A stretch of 64,000 bases of DNA, from positions 134,370,196 to 134,434,195 of the forward strand of contig CM035423.1 in the NCBI GenBank assembly GCA_020310875.1, written 5' to 3'. Of this stretch, positions 47,414 through 59,568 are shown piece after piece (position 1 is the stretch's first letter; each line of letters begins with the position of its first letter). The DNA comes from Ceratopteris richardii. Lineage: Eukaryota > Streptophyta > Polypodiopsida > Polypodiales > Pteridaceae. The position numbers and the translations under genes are program-made. Under the pieces are notes generated by a model. The model searched no databases. It was given only the letters and a program-made list of their open reading frames with translations, and was not told the origin of the DNA.

Positions 47414-48912
47414 GGAAGTTGTCGGGATGCGAGTACGATGTGAGACTACATGAGACATCCCAGAGACTCACATTCTAGGACACCTAAGGATAGGTATATG
47501 AGGGACTAAGGCATAGCTGGCTGTAGTTACCAAGTGAAAAGTCAAATCGATGAATACGTATGTAGTGTCTGTAATTGAGAGAATGGAGTGAAGAGGTGGT
47601 TGATCTGTCAAAGGCTAGAGCGTATATGTTAGCATGTATGTGTGGGAACAGTGGGAAAAGTCCCTTTCTTCCTCTCCCTAATTCTCAGGACTTGGGTGAA
47701 CTAATTAACTATGAAAAGAAAGAAAAAGTAAAGAAAAGAAAAAAAATATATTGTGTTGTTGTGATCGTACCAATGCGCTATGGTGGGCTAGTAGGTGGGT
47801 GGATTTATCCTCGCCGGGTGGTTAGGACCATGAGCCGTAGCTAGTTTCGCCATAGGCTTGGGATATATATGTTGGTGTCTTAGCTACGCGCCATAACGGG
47901 TTGGTAGATAGGTGGAGCCATCGTGGCTGCGTAGTCACGACCACGAGCCGTATCCAGCTTCGTTATGGGCTAGCTGATATGTATGTGTCATTCTTGTATG
48001 TTTGTGTGTTGTGCGCTGCATTGCGTTGGTAGATGGGTGGAATCAACCTGATCGGGTGGTCAGGTCCACGAATCGCATCCAGTGTCAATGTAGGCCAACG
48101 TGTGATTAAAATAAAATTTTCATATGAAGTTATTCCCCCACTCCTGAGGGGGAGAGAGAGAGAGCAGAGGGCGATGATCGCCTGGAAGGGAACATTATTT
48201 GCTTGTGTGATTGGTATGTGTTGGCTTGCGACAGATCAGCTCACTTTGAATCAACATTCTTGAAGGCGCAGAGACTCTATATGTACTTATGGATGAGGCT
48301 TTAGCGAGGTAATGCAACGGTCTTGCTTTATAACTTGTGTGCTCTATCTGAGGGTTTTTCTAGTAAGTGGGACACTCTAGGTTTTTATGTAGGACTTGAC
48401 TTGTACTCGAGTCTCGATGGCTTCTGTAGGACGACGATGGGGATTCTTTGGAAGTGTCTAGTCATGGAATGATTGTACATAGCGAATAGTAGATGCAATA
48501 ATGGGGTATGCATTTTGGGTATTTTTGCATCTCCGATTGGATTCATTTCAGTTGTTGTTGTTTATTTCGGTATTTTCTTTTTGTTTTCCGTAATGGTAGT
48601 TGCATGTGTAAAATATGGAAAGGTATGCATGTGTTATTTTGGTTGAGACCATTTTCATAATGGAATGTATGAGCAAATTCATGCATGGCTGAAATGGAAT
48701 TGCATATATGTGCATGTTCTTGGATCATTTTGGAAGTGACTGATTTGTATGTATTCATGAGTGATTTTTTGAGCACTAATAGCTTTGATGAGTGCAGGTT
48801 CAGTGGAAGTGACGGCTCGATGAAAAGGTATGTGAACCAATTGGAAATTGACATGTTCATGGTTGTTTAGATTTTATTGCAGCAATAGTGGCTCATCGAG
48901 GACGACTTCGCA
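47414..48912 (+). repeat. Gypsy-B post-pol non-coding region with a triple repeat
   Basis: Three imperfect copies of a roughly 115-bp unit lie at about 47770-47870, 47885-47985 and 48010-48105. Each contains GGTAGNTGGGTGG-like and GACCANGAGCCGTA-like blocks. The remainder is GT- and AT-rich with no convincing gene. Confidence 0.6.
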
Positions 48913-48930
48913 AATAAGAAGAGGGGAGTA
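48913..48930 (+). other. Gypsy-B polypurine tract
   Basis: AATAAGAAGAGGGGAGTA ends exactly at the 3' LTR start TGTTAGC. Confidence 0.8.
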
Positions 48931-49012
48931 TGTTAGCTCAGAAAATAGTTGGTTTTGATGCACTAATGTGGTTCTATTTGGCAGGAAAATATGTTTGATT
49001 TCAGGTACTTGA

Positions 49013-49972
49013 AGAGTGGTGTGCCCGAAGGTATTCCCTGTTACTGGCTACTTACCTGCACAGGATGGGGAGATGACTATTACAGAGCCAGACACAATGC
49101 TAAAAGCAACACTTGCCAACAATCTAATGAAGTACCGTTTGCGGCCTATTTCAGCACTTGGCTTGGATTGCTCTGCTATACCAGAAAATTTTAATTTCCT
49201 GACTGCACAGGAGGAATTCTCAAAAGAAAGATCATATGTTTCAGAAGCAAAAGAATATCTTCCACGTACATGGGCTGCCATGGAGGAAGAAGACTCAGGT
49301 ATACAAGACATTCATGACTCAGAAATAGTTCCTGAATGTGTGATGCAAGCTGGAAGGCATGAACTAGAAATAGTGTTCTTGGGGATTGGTTCTTCACAGC
49401 CATCAAAATATCGGAATGTGAGCGGCATATACTTTCATCTAATTGAGCGAGGAGGAATCCTTCTGGATTGTGGGGAGGGTACATATGCACAGTTAAAGCG
49501 ACGCTCTGGATCAGATGGTGCTGATGATATTTTGCGTATTTTAAAGTGTATCTGGATTTCTCATATTCATGCTGATCACCATGCAGGCCTTCCTCGTCTG
49601 CTTTCAGCACGAAAAAGGCTTATAGTTGATAAATCCTTACTTGTAATTGGTCCCAAACAATTAAGAGGATTTTTGAATGCTTACGAGATGGTGGAGGAGC
49701 TTGGAATGGTATTCTTAGATTGCAGCCAGACTACTATTGCTGCTGAAGCAGCTGCGAAACCTTTAGAAATGGATAGGTGTACTATGTCCGGTGGTGATGA
49801 CTCTTTGCCAAATCTGCCAAGCGAGGCAGTTGCCAGGAGTGAATCTGACAAGTTGATGCAAGAAAATGGCATTCATCTCCAACAAGATGTAGATATCGCA
49901 GGAAGGCGTATTTTGAATTGCATCTTACGTTCTATGGGACTACGAAATCTCCGCGCCATATCCAAAATATGA
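49013..49972 (+). pseudogene. tRNase Z fragment, 3' LTR copy
   Basis: Same 319-codon open stretch as at 38051, with a few amino-acid changes (FLGIGSS instead of FLGTGSS; DILRIL instead of DILHNL). The metal-binding HXHXDH motif is intact. As in the other copy, there is no start codon and no C-terminal end. Confidence 0.85.
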
Positions 49973-50721
49973 GGGGTCATGGTGGGCTCCAAATCTCTGC
50001 TTGGACTGTAACACGCCTTTTGTTAGGAGGATAGCTAGTATCCAAAAGCGGGCCAGTCTTCTGACGTGATGGAGGTGTGGTTGTAACTGCTCTGAAAAGA
50101 GAAACGGAAAAGGGGGAAGAGCGAAGGAGGACTGGAGCTGCTCGTTTTAGAAAGTTTTTTTGTCGGCATACTGGGAGCTGTTGGAGGTGTTTGAAGAGGG
50201 AGGAGAATGACGTGGACGGGGGCGCTAACCATAGGAGAGAGGTACAGAGGGAAGGGGAACCCGATAAGAGAACGGGGGGGCCTCTCCGTCATCTCTCTCG
50301 GGGTTTTTTTTTTTGGAGAGGATTTTTGGTTTTTTGGAAGCGAAAAAAAACCACCAACAAGAGGGCGCAGTGCCCCCCGTGTTGGAGTCCTATAGCAGAA
50401 CAGAAGAGAAGACAGGGAGGGGAAGGAACACATGCCATTTTTTGCTGGATGAGGACAAGGAGAAGCTCTTGCTAGAGATTCGTTTTTGTGTGCTCGGGTT
50501 GGCTGGGAGGATTTCTTGCCATTAGAAAGGGGGGGGGTATCTGTGCAAAAACACAGGGAGATCGACGGGGGCGCAGATTGGAGGATAGAAGGTTTTGGAA
50601 GAAGAAGAAAACTTCGACAGGAACATAGGAGAGGACTGCTTTTCGATCTTGTAGCTGAGGAAGAAGGATAGGCCGCTCTTTGACTTGAATCTTCCACCAG
50701 AGGAGGCTCGTCATCAAAATC

Positions 50722-50874
50722 TGGTTTGACAATTGTACGATTTCTGATTTTGAGCTTGGACAAGTTCTTGGAGCTGGAAACTTTGGACAGGTTTTCATCG
50801 CTCGACACATCAAGTCCAACATCATTTGTACTATCAAGTTTATCTCGAAAGCTGCTGTCTTGGAAGCCAGACAA
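50722..50874 (+). pseudogene. Aurora-like kinase exon fragment, 3' LTR copy
   Basis: All 51 codons are open here, with ELGQVLGAGNFGQVFIARHI and TIKFISK, ending at the CAA|GTGAGT donor. This copy shows that the stop in the 5' LTR copy is a later change. An acceptor-like TTTTTTCAG lies about 80 bp on, so a short intron may have been captured as well. Confidence 0.6.
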
Positions 50875-51693
50875 GTGAGTTTTGTTTTTCTGTCACTATT
50901 GAGCGATGATGGCCACTTGTTATTCATGTCTTCATCCATATTTACTTTTTTCAGTTAACATACTCGATTTCTGTGACAATGGACTATCTATGCAGTGATA
51001 TCACATATCGTATATGACAATGCTTCCTTAAAAAACTTTCGATTTTTCTTGTGGGTTCGCATGAACAGTATGCACCAATCCTACAGCCAATAGGACATTT
51101 TTCAGACACTTTTAGAGAAGTGAAGGGATAGCAAGAGACTTTCATGTACACTCGTCATAATTATGAAGGACTCAATTATATACAACTTTTGTTATTTAGA
51201 TCAAGAAAATGTAAAAAGCAAGTGATAAGATTGCTTTTTCCCTCCTATGTGTTGTCGTAGAAGATGTTCTCCCTAACACAGTAGATGACATAACGTTTCT
51301 TAAATTCCATCGTTTGTCTTCTTTGTGACCTCTCATATAACATTGGCAGCCATGATTTCAAGCCTCTCTTCTCAATCGAGGATTTTTAGAGATATCTTTA
51401 CACCTCGTTGACCGCAGGATAGATCAGCTTCACAGTTGATGATTTTGAAAGAAGTGAACTCATGTCTGTTTTCCCGTCACCTTCACTTTCACCTCTATGT
51501 ACATTCCGTTTTTGTTCTTTCATGGAGTGCTAGTAAAAATATTGGGTAACCCTGGGCTTGCCATGCACCGATCAGTGACTTGTTGGAATCAGTGACTTGT
51601 TGGAATCATTGGGTGACCTAGTATTAACAAGTTAGAGTAAACTTATCATTGTGTGTATGCACTTCTCCTTGGCTTAAGAGGCAAATCAGTATG

Positions 51694-53953
51694 ACTGAGT
51701 CTTCGTTTCTTACCATGACCGTGGGTGCTCTCATACAAGTAGACTTGGCTTCCCATGGGCCTGTGAAGTGGGGTAATTCCTGTAGGGAGTTAGACTCGAA
51801 GTCTAACCTCTCTTGACTTTGTGCACTCTCCTGCTCTCCATAAATGGAGGGAATATCTTGCAGGAATTGGTCATGTGCGTCATCCACCATTTCAATGGGA
51901 GGATGGAATTCACTCTCTTTTGCCCATTTTTCTTCTTGAATCTCTCGCAAGAATTCTGGGGAATATCTATTCATAGAAGAGGAGGTGTCTAGTTCAGTGG
52001 AATTGGGCACATAAGCTTCCTGTGGGGGAATGCTTACTCTTTTACTTGCCTCATCTCTTCCTTGGTTTTTCTCTTCCTTGGCAGATCTTGCAATCTAACT
52101 TCTCTAATAGTCCATCCAAGTGCAATTGTGTCTTAGCTGAGCCAAAGTAGTTGAAGAGGCGACTGACTTCAAACATGGTCTGAGCCAATGCAACCATTTT
52201 CGCACAAAGCTTGGTTCTTTCTATCTCTAGGTCAGCTCTAGGGTAGCACTTGTCATGATCCGTCACATTTGGCCCTTCTTGGATTCTCGCTTGATATGCC
52301 TTAAGCATCATGTCTATGTCTTCAGGAGTGGGGTCATCTAGCACTGATCCTACTCTAGGGGGTGGTGGGATGGTCTGAGGTGGGTTGAAAGATGGTGGAT
52401 TAGATGGTGATGGAGATGAAGGTGGTGGTGGTATGTGAGAGTTTGTTTGAGAGGTGAGTTCAACAATTTTGGCTTTTGTTTCTCTTATGTTGTCTTCTAA
52501 GTCGCTCATCTTTTTGGACCATTGTCTTTCCATTCTCTCTCGGCTATCCCTCCAGGCTCTCGGCCTTTTCTTGGCTATGCTCTCAATTTCACTAACATCT
52601 GCACTCTTTTCTTGACCTAAACCTTGGTTCTGCTGCAAGGCCTGAGCTCTAGTGACCATCTGTACTGGTGCAGTGGAAGTTACACTTCCTGAGGAATCTA
52701 CAACTAACCCAATCACATTAATTGGAGAGATTTTTGGCATATTATTGGGATTCTTTGGGCAATCTCGTACGAGATGCTCCTTTCCACAATCTTGACAAAA
52801 GCCTTGTATTGTTACTGACTGGGGTTGTGTAGGTGCAGGCATTGGCAATCACGGATGAGGTGATCTCCTTGACATCTATAGCATGGTCCTCTAGGGAATG
52901 GGGGTCTTACCTACCTAGGTTGAGGTCTAGTGCTGGGATTTGTGTACATGATGTTTGCATACTCTGGATCCCAACTAGGTTCACTCGGTTCTTCACTATA
53001 CTAGGATTCACCATGTTCAAGACACTGCATGTAGTAAGCCTTGGGGCTATCAATATGTGTAGAATCAAAGCTATGGTCACTGGGATCACTTTCTAAAAGC
53101 AATGGTGTCACTGGCACTATGGCTCTATTCAAGTTCTCTTCTGCAGCTGCATATTTTATGAAAATCACATTAGCTGGAGCAGGGGGTTGTTGTGCTAGCA
53201 CTGGTTGAGGTCTCTGTTGGGCTTGATATTGTGGTGGGTAGGCTTGTTGAGGTCTAGCAAACTGCTGTGGTGGGTATGGGTTCTGATATCTTCCCTGTTG
53301 TGGAGGTGGCTGATCATTCCTACCTCATTTGGTTGATTAGGCTTATACCTCCAGAAGGCTTCATCGGTTTCTCGATTGAGAAGCAGATCTATGCTCTTAT
53401 TATCTTGGGGAATCCACTCTGGCATGATAATTCTAGTAAGCACGGATTTGCCTCGGGGGGTTTTAGGTTCTTCACCCATGTTCCCTTGCTCTAGGTCACC
53501 TATATCCGTTTCTGGGATCACATTACTAAATTCATCTGTCCTATTTGGGTGGCTGGTGACCACGTTTATGGTTCCTTCTTTGTCCAGGTATGCTCCATTT
53601 TCAAACTTGACAGCAGGATGCTCAATTCGAATGGGTTGGTCAGGGTTTTTAATCTGGACCACAGATCTTCCTAGGCCGTCCTCATAGATGCTAGCACCTA
53701 ATCGGTTAGTCCTAAGGTATTCGAGTTGCGTCTTGTAAGGGCCTTCTACCCTGTGTAGGTATGGCACACCTGAACTTCCCGTGGGTCTCTCCATACCTTG
53801 AGACATCTCAGACTCACTAGTTTCAGAGCTAGGGTAGTAGGAATGATGGCTCAACTGTTGGGCCCAAGACCTAGCAGTGTGATTGACACTAGCCTCTGAA
53901 GATCTAAGACTTTGTCTATCTCTCCCTAGGTGTCGTCCTGATCTAAGCTTCAT
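51694..53953 (-). pseudogene. Gypsy-A gag region
   Basis: Minus-strand pieces in three frames: 53953-53195 (MKLRSGRHLGRDRQ; LTRIIMPEWIPQDNKSID), then about 53200-52860 with a first zinc knuckle CYRCQGDHLIRDC (52890-52850), then 52848-52051 with a second knuckle CQDCGKEHLVRDC (52805-52765), VTRAQA, a basic helical region and a Pro-rich part, then 52010-51694 up to the Gypsy-B insertion. The knuckles have three residues before the His (CX2CX3HX4C), one short of the standard spacing. Frameshifts and stops separate the pieces. This is the nucleocapsid and linker of Gypsy-A; the protease follows at 37963 past Gypsy-B. Confidence 0.7.
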
Positions 53954-54850
53954 ATGGCCTATTGAATATCCCCAATTTTCCCAAGTATAACCTCGTTGCT
54001 GAGTTCTTTTGTATTAATCACTTTTTTCTTTTTACTTCTCTTAGGATGCCACTTCTTGTCCAATCAATCTTTGTAGCAAGGAACACTTAAGTTTGATCGT
54101 ACTTTGAGTTTAGTCGCTCGATTTAAATTCTTTTCCCTTAGGTTGTCTCGCAATTGTAATCTCCTAACACTTGCACTTGAGTGATTAGGGTTCTTAGACT
54201 TGATCGTGCTTAACGTATCCCTAATTGATCACCATCCTCTATCCGTACTTAGCCTAAGCTAGGGATTGATAGAGGGTGTTGAGAATTTCCAACCTTGAGT
54301 TTCTTTCCTTGTGTTGTTGCCCTGGTGTGCTCAGGAAGCGTGTTCCCAAGCTTGCACTTACTCTTGCTTTGAGTACCCTTCAATGCTCTCAAAGGACCTG
54401 CAAAAGTACCAAAGTTAGTTCAAGACTTAAATTCAATTGACAGACAGATCACTTTCATGCATGTAATTCACCAACCAAATTGCCTTTTGCCTTAATGAAA
54501 AACAATCCCAAGGGACCCTCAATTCTTCCTACCTCGGGATATGATCAACTTCAAAATACCCTATCTAATAATCTTGATATTACTTTTACCATAACCAGTG
54601 GAAGTTTTGGTTGTACTCCCCACGAGCTTTCCAACAAAACAAAAATCACAGCAAATGGATTTCGTATGAGGAAGTTATGCTAGTTCAGGGTTTTGGGGGC
54701 TAAAAAAGGATTAAAACAGGCTAACAAGCAAACAGGAATTCTCAAATTACTTGTGTTGCGGCCTCACAATGCTCTAATATACTTTAATGTTTCCCCAATA
54801 ATTGCCAAAAATTGACCAACTATCTTTGCCCTAAAAAGTGGCCCAATTTT
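53954..54850 (-). other. Gypsy-A leader, no gene seen
   Basis: AT-rich sequence between gag and the palindromic array, with frequent stops in all frames. It belongs to the 5' untranslated leader of Gypsy-A. Confidence 0.6.
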
Positions 54851-55440
54851 CCCGTCAATCGCGATCGAGTGGTCTGTCAATCGCGATTGATATGTCAGTC
54901 GCGATCGACGTGTCGGTCGCAATTGACAGGTCCATCGTGGCTATCAGTCGCGATTGATGGGTCAATCGCGATTGACACGTGGCCCGGCTTTTCAGTCGAT
55001 CGTGCTCAAAGGGTCGTTGACTCTGTCGGTCGCGATTGATGTGTCGGTCGCGATTGACAGGTCCGTCGCGAGTGTTCAGTCGGTCGTGGTCAAACAGTCA
55101 TTGGCTGGGTCAGTCGTGATTGACATGTCCGTCGGGGCTGTCAGTCGCAATTGACTGGTCGATCACGATTGATGGCTCGATCGCGATTGACACATGTCAC
55201 GCGTAAGTTCAGTCGGTGGTGGTCAGTCGGTCATTGACTCTGTCGGTCGCGATTGACGTGTCAATCACGATTGACAAGTCGGTCGGCAAGTGTCCGTCGT
55301 GGTTTGTCGATCGCGATTGATAGAAAACATAGGAGTTTTAAAATTTTAAACACATATTTAGGAAGCTCTAGGCATGTAGATCATGATTATGTACTTTGTT
55401 TAGCAAAAGGATCAGTTTTTTTGTCGGTCGCGATTGACAG
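54850..55440. repeat. Array of palindromic TCGCGATTGAC motifs in the Gypsy-A leader
   Basis: More than twenty GTC(A/G)(A/G)TCGCGATTGA-type units, spaced irregularly about 15-30 bp apart, several forming the perfect 16-bp palindrome GTCAATCGCGATTGAC. The region is CpG-rich compared with its surroundings. It would form many short hairpins in the element RNA. Confidence 0.85.
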
Positions 55441-55796
55441 AGGTCAATGCCTCGGGACCTGCACAGTCAGATTTTTTACCTGCTAGAGCTGGTGCAGCTG
55501 CTGGGGATGCTGATTCCTGCAGAAAATCTCAAAAAACACAGAAAAGCACTAGCACACAAACGCTCTCTCGCTCTCTCTCACAAGTGAAATGAGGGAAATG
55601 GTGCGGGTGTGGTGATATGACCAAAAAGATGAAATTTTTGCGATGATGAAGATGGAGGTGGAAGATGGTGATGATAATGGTGGTAATGAAGATGGTGAAG
55701 AAAACAAAAGAAAATAGATAAAAGTGAAGGAAATACCTATGACTCCAATGCCTCAACTCTACGTCTTACCATCACACGCTCGTCCTCAAAGCTCGA

Positions 55797-55815
55797 TCCC
55801 TGGCAACAGAGCCAA
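55797..55815 (-). other. Gypsy-A primer binding site (tRNA-Asp-like)
   Basis: The minus strand reads TTGGCTCTGTTGCCAGGGA a few bases inside the 5' LTR. It differs at about three positions from the plant TGGCGCCGTTGCCGGGGA site. Confidence 0.6.
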
Positions 55816-55822
55816 GATTTGG

Positions 55823-56421
55823 TGTAGCTCAATGATGGGTAGCACCTCCTTTAATGTCAATCCGAGAAGTGAAGGCACAAGTGCGTGAGTGAGAAGCACA
55901 CCAACATGCACACACATACACACGTGCACACACGGCAAGACAAAGAGAAAGACAGTGGAGTTCTTTTAGATTACTTCCAAAGTGCTCATACAAGTTCAAA
56001 TCTATTACAAGCTAACCTCAAAAATGAGCTCTCTAGCTCTATTTATAGTTTTTGACTAGCTTTTGGCCCTGTCCAGACCTAGTGTCCGGCCTAGTTAAAA
56101 ATTAGGTTCTAGGGCCTATTTGGGGGCTCAAACAAAGTCTAAAAATTCTGAAAATTGGTATGATGCTACTTCTAATACTCCTCAAGCTCAAGGACTCCTC
56201 GGCTTGCACAAAATGGAGTTACAAAAAGGTAAAATGGTATGTACAATGATTTGTAGTGATGAGAATCACTGTTATGAAGATGTTGTTTTGGAAAAATTTG
56301 AATGGCCTACTTGCCAGATCTTCGGTGACTATGTAGTCTACTTGTGCCTTCTCTCCACTCTGGCTCCCTTCTTTGGCTTCCTTGTCTTGTGAGTCCTTCG
56401 GTGCCTTGACTGCTGCCAACA
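55823..56421 (-). repeat. Gypsy-A 5' LTR
   Basis: 599 bp, TGTAGCTC to CCAACA on the plus strand, matched by 6342-6976 and followed by the duplicated AAGTG. Confidence 0.9.
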
Positions 56422-56426
56422 AAGTG

Positions 56427-57210
56427 GAAGAGGAAGAGTGAGGCTTTGGTTTCGATGAATCCAAACCTGCGCCATACTTGCTTTTTCCCTTTTGTGTAAT
56501 AGCAAGCATTTGTGTTCCCTCAAGCATACCACTTCTATTCAGTCTTGATTGCTCTTCTTGCGAAAGAAAAGACACAACATCATCAAAAGTATACATATTT
56601 GGATTTCCTTTTGCAACCAAAAAAATTGTAGTTCCAAAGCTTTGAAAAGATTCCGACATTCCTTAGAGTAGCATAGAAATGAATGATGCATTTGGAATGA
56701 TCTCATCAATGTTTACCAATTGCTCTTTCAAATCCTTGATGCACGTAAAATATACATCCGCTGACTCATTTTTCATCCATACATACATCTTCAAGTTTCT
56801 TTCTCAAGTAAGCAACACATGCCCCGTTGAGAGTTGCATACAAAGAGGCAATTGTATTTCAAGCTTGTCTTGAAGTAGTACATGACTGGATGTGTGGAAC
56901 AATATGCCACTTCACAAAAAGGGAAACCAATGTATGAGCTTGGGCATCCTTTCTGTACCATCTAAGTTTTTCTAACATAGATGGAGAAGGTATAGTCACT
57001 CCACTTGAAGAAGATCTTGAATCTATAACAAGAGGCTATGTGATAGAAGAATCGTTGGGTCACTTGTCAACATCTGCCACTTTGTTCCATAGTTGCTTTG
57101 CAACAAGACCATACTTCATCACGTAAGACCACATTGGATAGTTGGTCCCATTAAGCTTTTCCTCAGCTTGAAGCATGCCAAACAAGTCATTGTTGCTTGC
57201 CATTGCACCA
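56427..57210 (-). pseudogene. Copia-2 gag (5' half)
   Basis: From about 57203 the minus strand encodes MASNNDLFGMLQAEEKLNG and then TNYPMWSYVMKYGLVAKQL, a typical copia gag N-terminus. Later pieces include LFQSF and the segment VVSFLSQEEQSRLNRSG (near 56570-56530) and a Lys/Ser-rich end. A stop (TGA near 57060) and frameshifts break it. It meets Gypsy-A at the AAGTG duplication; the zinc knuckle and pol follow at 6341 and leftward. Confidence 0.75.
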
Positions 57211-57427
57211 AAGAACTAAAAAGTAGCATAATATGAACTTCAACAAAGCTAAAATGCAAGCTGAAATGAAGTTCACAAAGTGTAACTCTGATGGAAAATT
57301 TGAGTGCATTAATGGCTTTGACAGGGGGATATAACTCTAAGGCACCTAGTGGAAATGCTCTCTGAGTAGTAAACTTCATATTTCTATGCTTCATAACTTA
57401 TTTGCACTATTAAAAGTGTGTGCCGGA
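57211..57427 (-). other. Copia-2 leader region
   Basis: 217 bp between the Copia-2 gag start and the Copia-3 end, without a coding signal. The Copia-2 5' LTR is not recognisable here and may lie beyond the Copia-3 array. Confidence 0.4.
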
Positions 57428-57753
57428 TGTTGGAGTTTATTGACCTCCAAAGTATAGCAGGAAGTAGGTGGAACCCCCTAGGAACAAGTTGACCTTCTCA
57501 CAAACTTCATCATAGAAAACAAATCATGCTTGCAGAGCTTACTACTCTCTACTCACTCAAAAGTTTTTAAAACTGTTTTAACCACATATACTAGAGACCA
57601 AGAGCTTTCCAATGAGCCAAAGAACACTCAATTTGGATAAATACTCAATGAGCTATGACCTCTGCAATATGCAGCTTTAATGGAGACCTTGAAACAGAGA
57701 TGAACCTGAGGACATACATCACTTGCAGAGACTACTGCTCTTAACTCACAACT
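57428..57753 (-). repeat. Copia-3 truncated LTR
   Basis: Matches the first 326 bp of 58527-59554 with only a few differences, then switches abruptly at CACAACT|GACATA into gag sequence. Confidence 0.9.
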
Positions 57754-58278
57754 GACATAAACTGAAGTAATGAAGGGTTTCCATCTCTCATCATCTTTGA
57801 GTCCGTTGAGAGTATGTGCAACCAAGTCGTCGTCCTCCACATGAGCTTGAATTGATCCTAGTTGATCTGCAATCTCTTTAACTTTCAATATGTAATCATT
57901 GACCGATGTCCTTGTATCTTTCTTTATGTTATTCAACTCATTTTTGAGTTGAATCTTCCTTGCTCTTGTACCTGTAGCATACAACCTTTCCAATGCAAGC
58001 CAAACATCTCTACTTGTGTCTAGATCTTGTATGTGTCCTACCATTGAATCTTGAATATTTTGTGATAAAATGAATATAACCCTTTTGTCTCTCTCATTCC
58101 AAAGTCTAAACTCCCTCAATTGTTGCTGATTTGGGTCCTCTGGTAATGTGGGTTTGATATCTGTGCCGTCAATCAAACCATACAAGCCTCTACCTTGCAA
58201 GTATGCTGTGATTCTAAACTTCCATGCCTGATAATTGGTCTTATCAAGCTTCTCTATTTGTGCATGTTGGTCTCCCAT
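57754..58278 (-). pseudogene. Copia-3 left gag, truncated
   Basis: Begins with ATG at 58278 (MGDQHAQIEKLDKTNYQAW) and matches the gag at 63271-63795 nearly base for base. After about 175 codons it is fused to LTR sequence, so the rest of gag and all of pol are missing. The reading frame continues a little way into the LTR by chance. Confidence 0.9.
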
Positions 58279-58513
58279 AATACAAATGCTAAGCTTCCTC
58301 CTTTAAGCCTCCTTTCCAATGTGTGTGATGAGAAGAAATATAATATTTACCTTGTAAATGAGGTATGTGCACCTTTCTTTGCTTGGATGTTGCTTCAGAT
58401 GCCTCCTTGCAATCTTCTTCTACCTTTGTGTAGTGTTGATGATGAACTGCTTCTTTGATAGCTTCAAATTCTTCGTCAAGGTATGATAACCTTCTCCAAG
58501 CCTCCAAGTACTT
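58279..58513 (-). other. Copia-3 left leader
   Basis: 235 bp between the primer site and gag, matching 63796-64000. No gene. Confidence 0.85.
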
Positions 58514-58525
58514 GCTCTGATACCA
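58514..58525 (-). other. Copia-3 primer binding site (iMet)
   Basis: The minus strand is TGGTATCAGAGC, exact, one base from the LTR end at 58527. Confidence 0.93.
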
Positions 58526-58526
58526 A

Positions 58527-59554
58527 TGTTGGAGTTTATTGACCTCCAAAGTATAGCAGGAAGTAGGTGGAACCCCCTAGGAACAAGTTGACCTTCTCAC
58601 AAACTTCATCATAGAAAACCAGTCATGCTTGCAGAGCTTACTACTCTCTACTCACTCAAAAGTTTTTAAAACTGTTTTAACCACATATACTAGAGACCAA
58701 GAGCTTTCCAATGAGCCAAAGAACACTCAATTTGGATAAATACTCAATGAACTATGACCTCTGCAATATGCAGCTTTAATGGAGACCTTGAAACAGAGAT
58801 GAACCTGAGGACATACATCACTTGCAGAGACTACTGCTCTTAATTCACAACTCCAATGAATCTGAAAATTTCCAGAATACAAATAGACTTGGAGAGCTTT
58901 CTAACAAGCCAAAGAACACATGATTTGGATACATACACAAGGAGATATGACCTCTGCAAGTTGGATGTTTAATGGAGACCTTCAGCAGGGATAAAAAAAC
59001 AGAGAACATACACTACTTGCAGAGAGTGTTGCTCTCAGCTCACAAATCCAATGATTATGAAAATTGGTACTATGAAAGTAGACAAGAAGAGCTTTCAAAT
59101 GAGCTATCAAACATGTAATTTGGATATATAATGAGGGAGATACAAGCTCTGCAAGCTCTGCATACAAAAACTAGAGTAGCATAGAGATACTCTCTTGGAC
59201 ATCCCACAAGATCACGACTTTTCTCCTCTTTTTATAGCATGGGAAACTAATCTAAAACCTTCCTAATACATCTAAATTCGTGGTAGACACTTGGATGGAG
59301 GTATTACATGACTCAAGTGCTCAAATAAGCAAAGTATTGATGGACTTTGAGAACTAGCCACATCGACCTTCCACTAGGACACCACTGAAGCTCCCTTGTG
59401 ACTCACTAATTTGACTCACCATGTTCTAGAACTCACGTGGTATTTTTGCTACATTTTATGAATAATATGAGCCTTCTTGAAGTATTTGAAGACTTCCCAA
59501 AGGTATTTACATAATTTGAAACTTGTACCCTACATAAAACAAATGTTCGCAACA
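58527..59554 (-). repeat. Copia-3 full LTR with internal repeats
   Basis: 1,028 bp, TGTTGG to CAACA. Three imperfect internal units of about 190-195 bp are seen, each marked by GAGCTTTC (58701, 58893, 59089), ATTTGGATA and CTTGCAGAGA blocks. Position next to both a primer site and a polypurine tract shows it is shared by two elements. Confidence 0.92.
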
Positions 59555-59568
59555 TTCTCCCCCTCAAG
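59555..59568 (-). other. Copia-3 polypurine tract
   Basis: Minus strand CTTGAGGGGGAGAA runs directly to the LTR and overlaps the last codons of pol. Confidence 0.85.

Larger units (their letters stand above)
37969..51688 (+). mobile_element. Gypsy-B: Ty3/gypsy element with gene-carrying LTRs
   Basis: A 13,720-bp element from TGTTAGCTCAG to GGCAAATCA, with GTATG duplicated on both sides (37964-37968, 51689-51693). It has LTRs of 2,757 and 2,758 bp that differ at roughly 30 positions (about 1%), so it is the youngest of the three dated insertions in Gypsy-A. The inside holds gag with four zinc knuckles, a full pol, and a 2-kb region after pol with an extra small open frame. Confidence 0.95.
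48931..51688 (+). repeat. Gypsy-B 3' LTR carrying host gene fragments
   Basis: 2,758 bp, about 99% like the 5' LTR by eye, with the same tRNase Z and kinase fragments. Since reverse transcription makes both LTRs from one template, the fragments were already in the parent element. Confidence 0.93.

Noticed and set aside
50035..50874. A 279-codon minus-strand open frame in the 3' LTR of Gypsy-B
   Set aside because: It is Ser/Pro-rich, lies opposite the kinase-like exon and purine-rich leader, and is broken by frameshifts in the 5' LTR copy, so it is probably a shadow.
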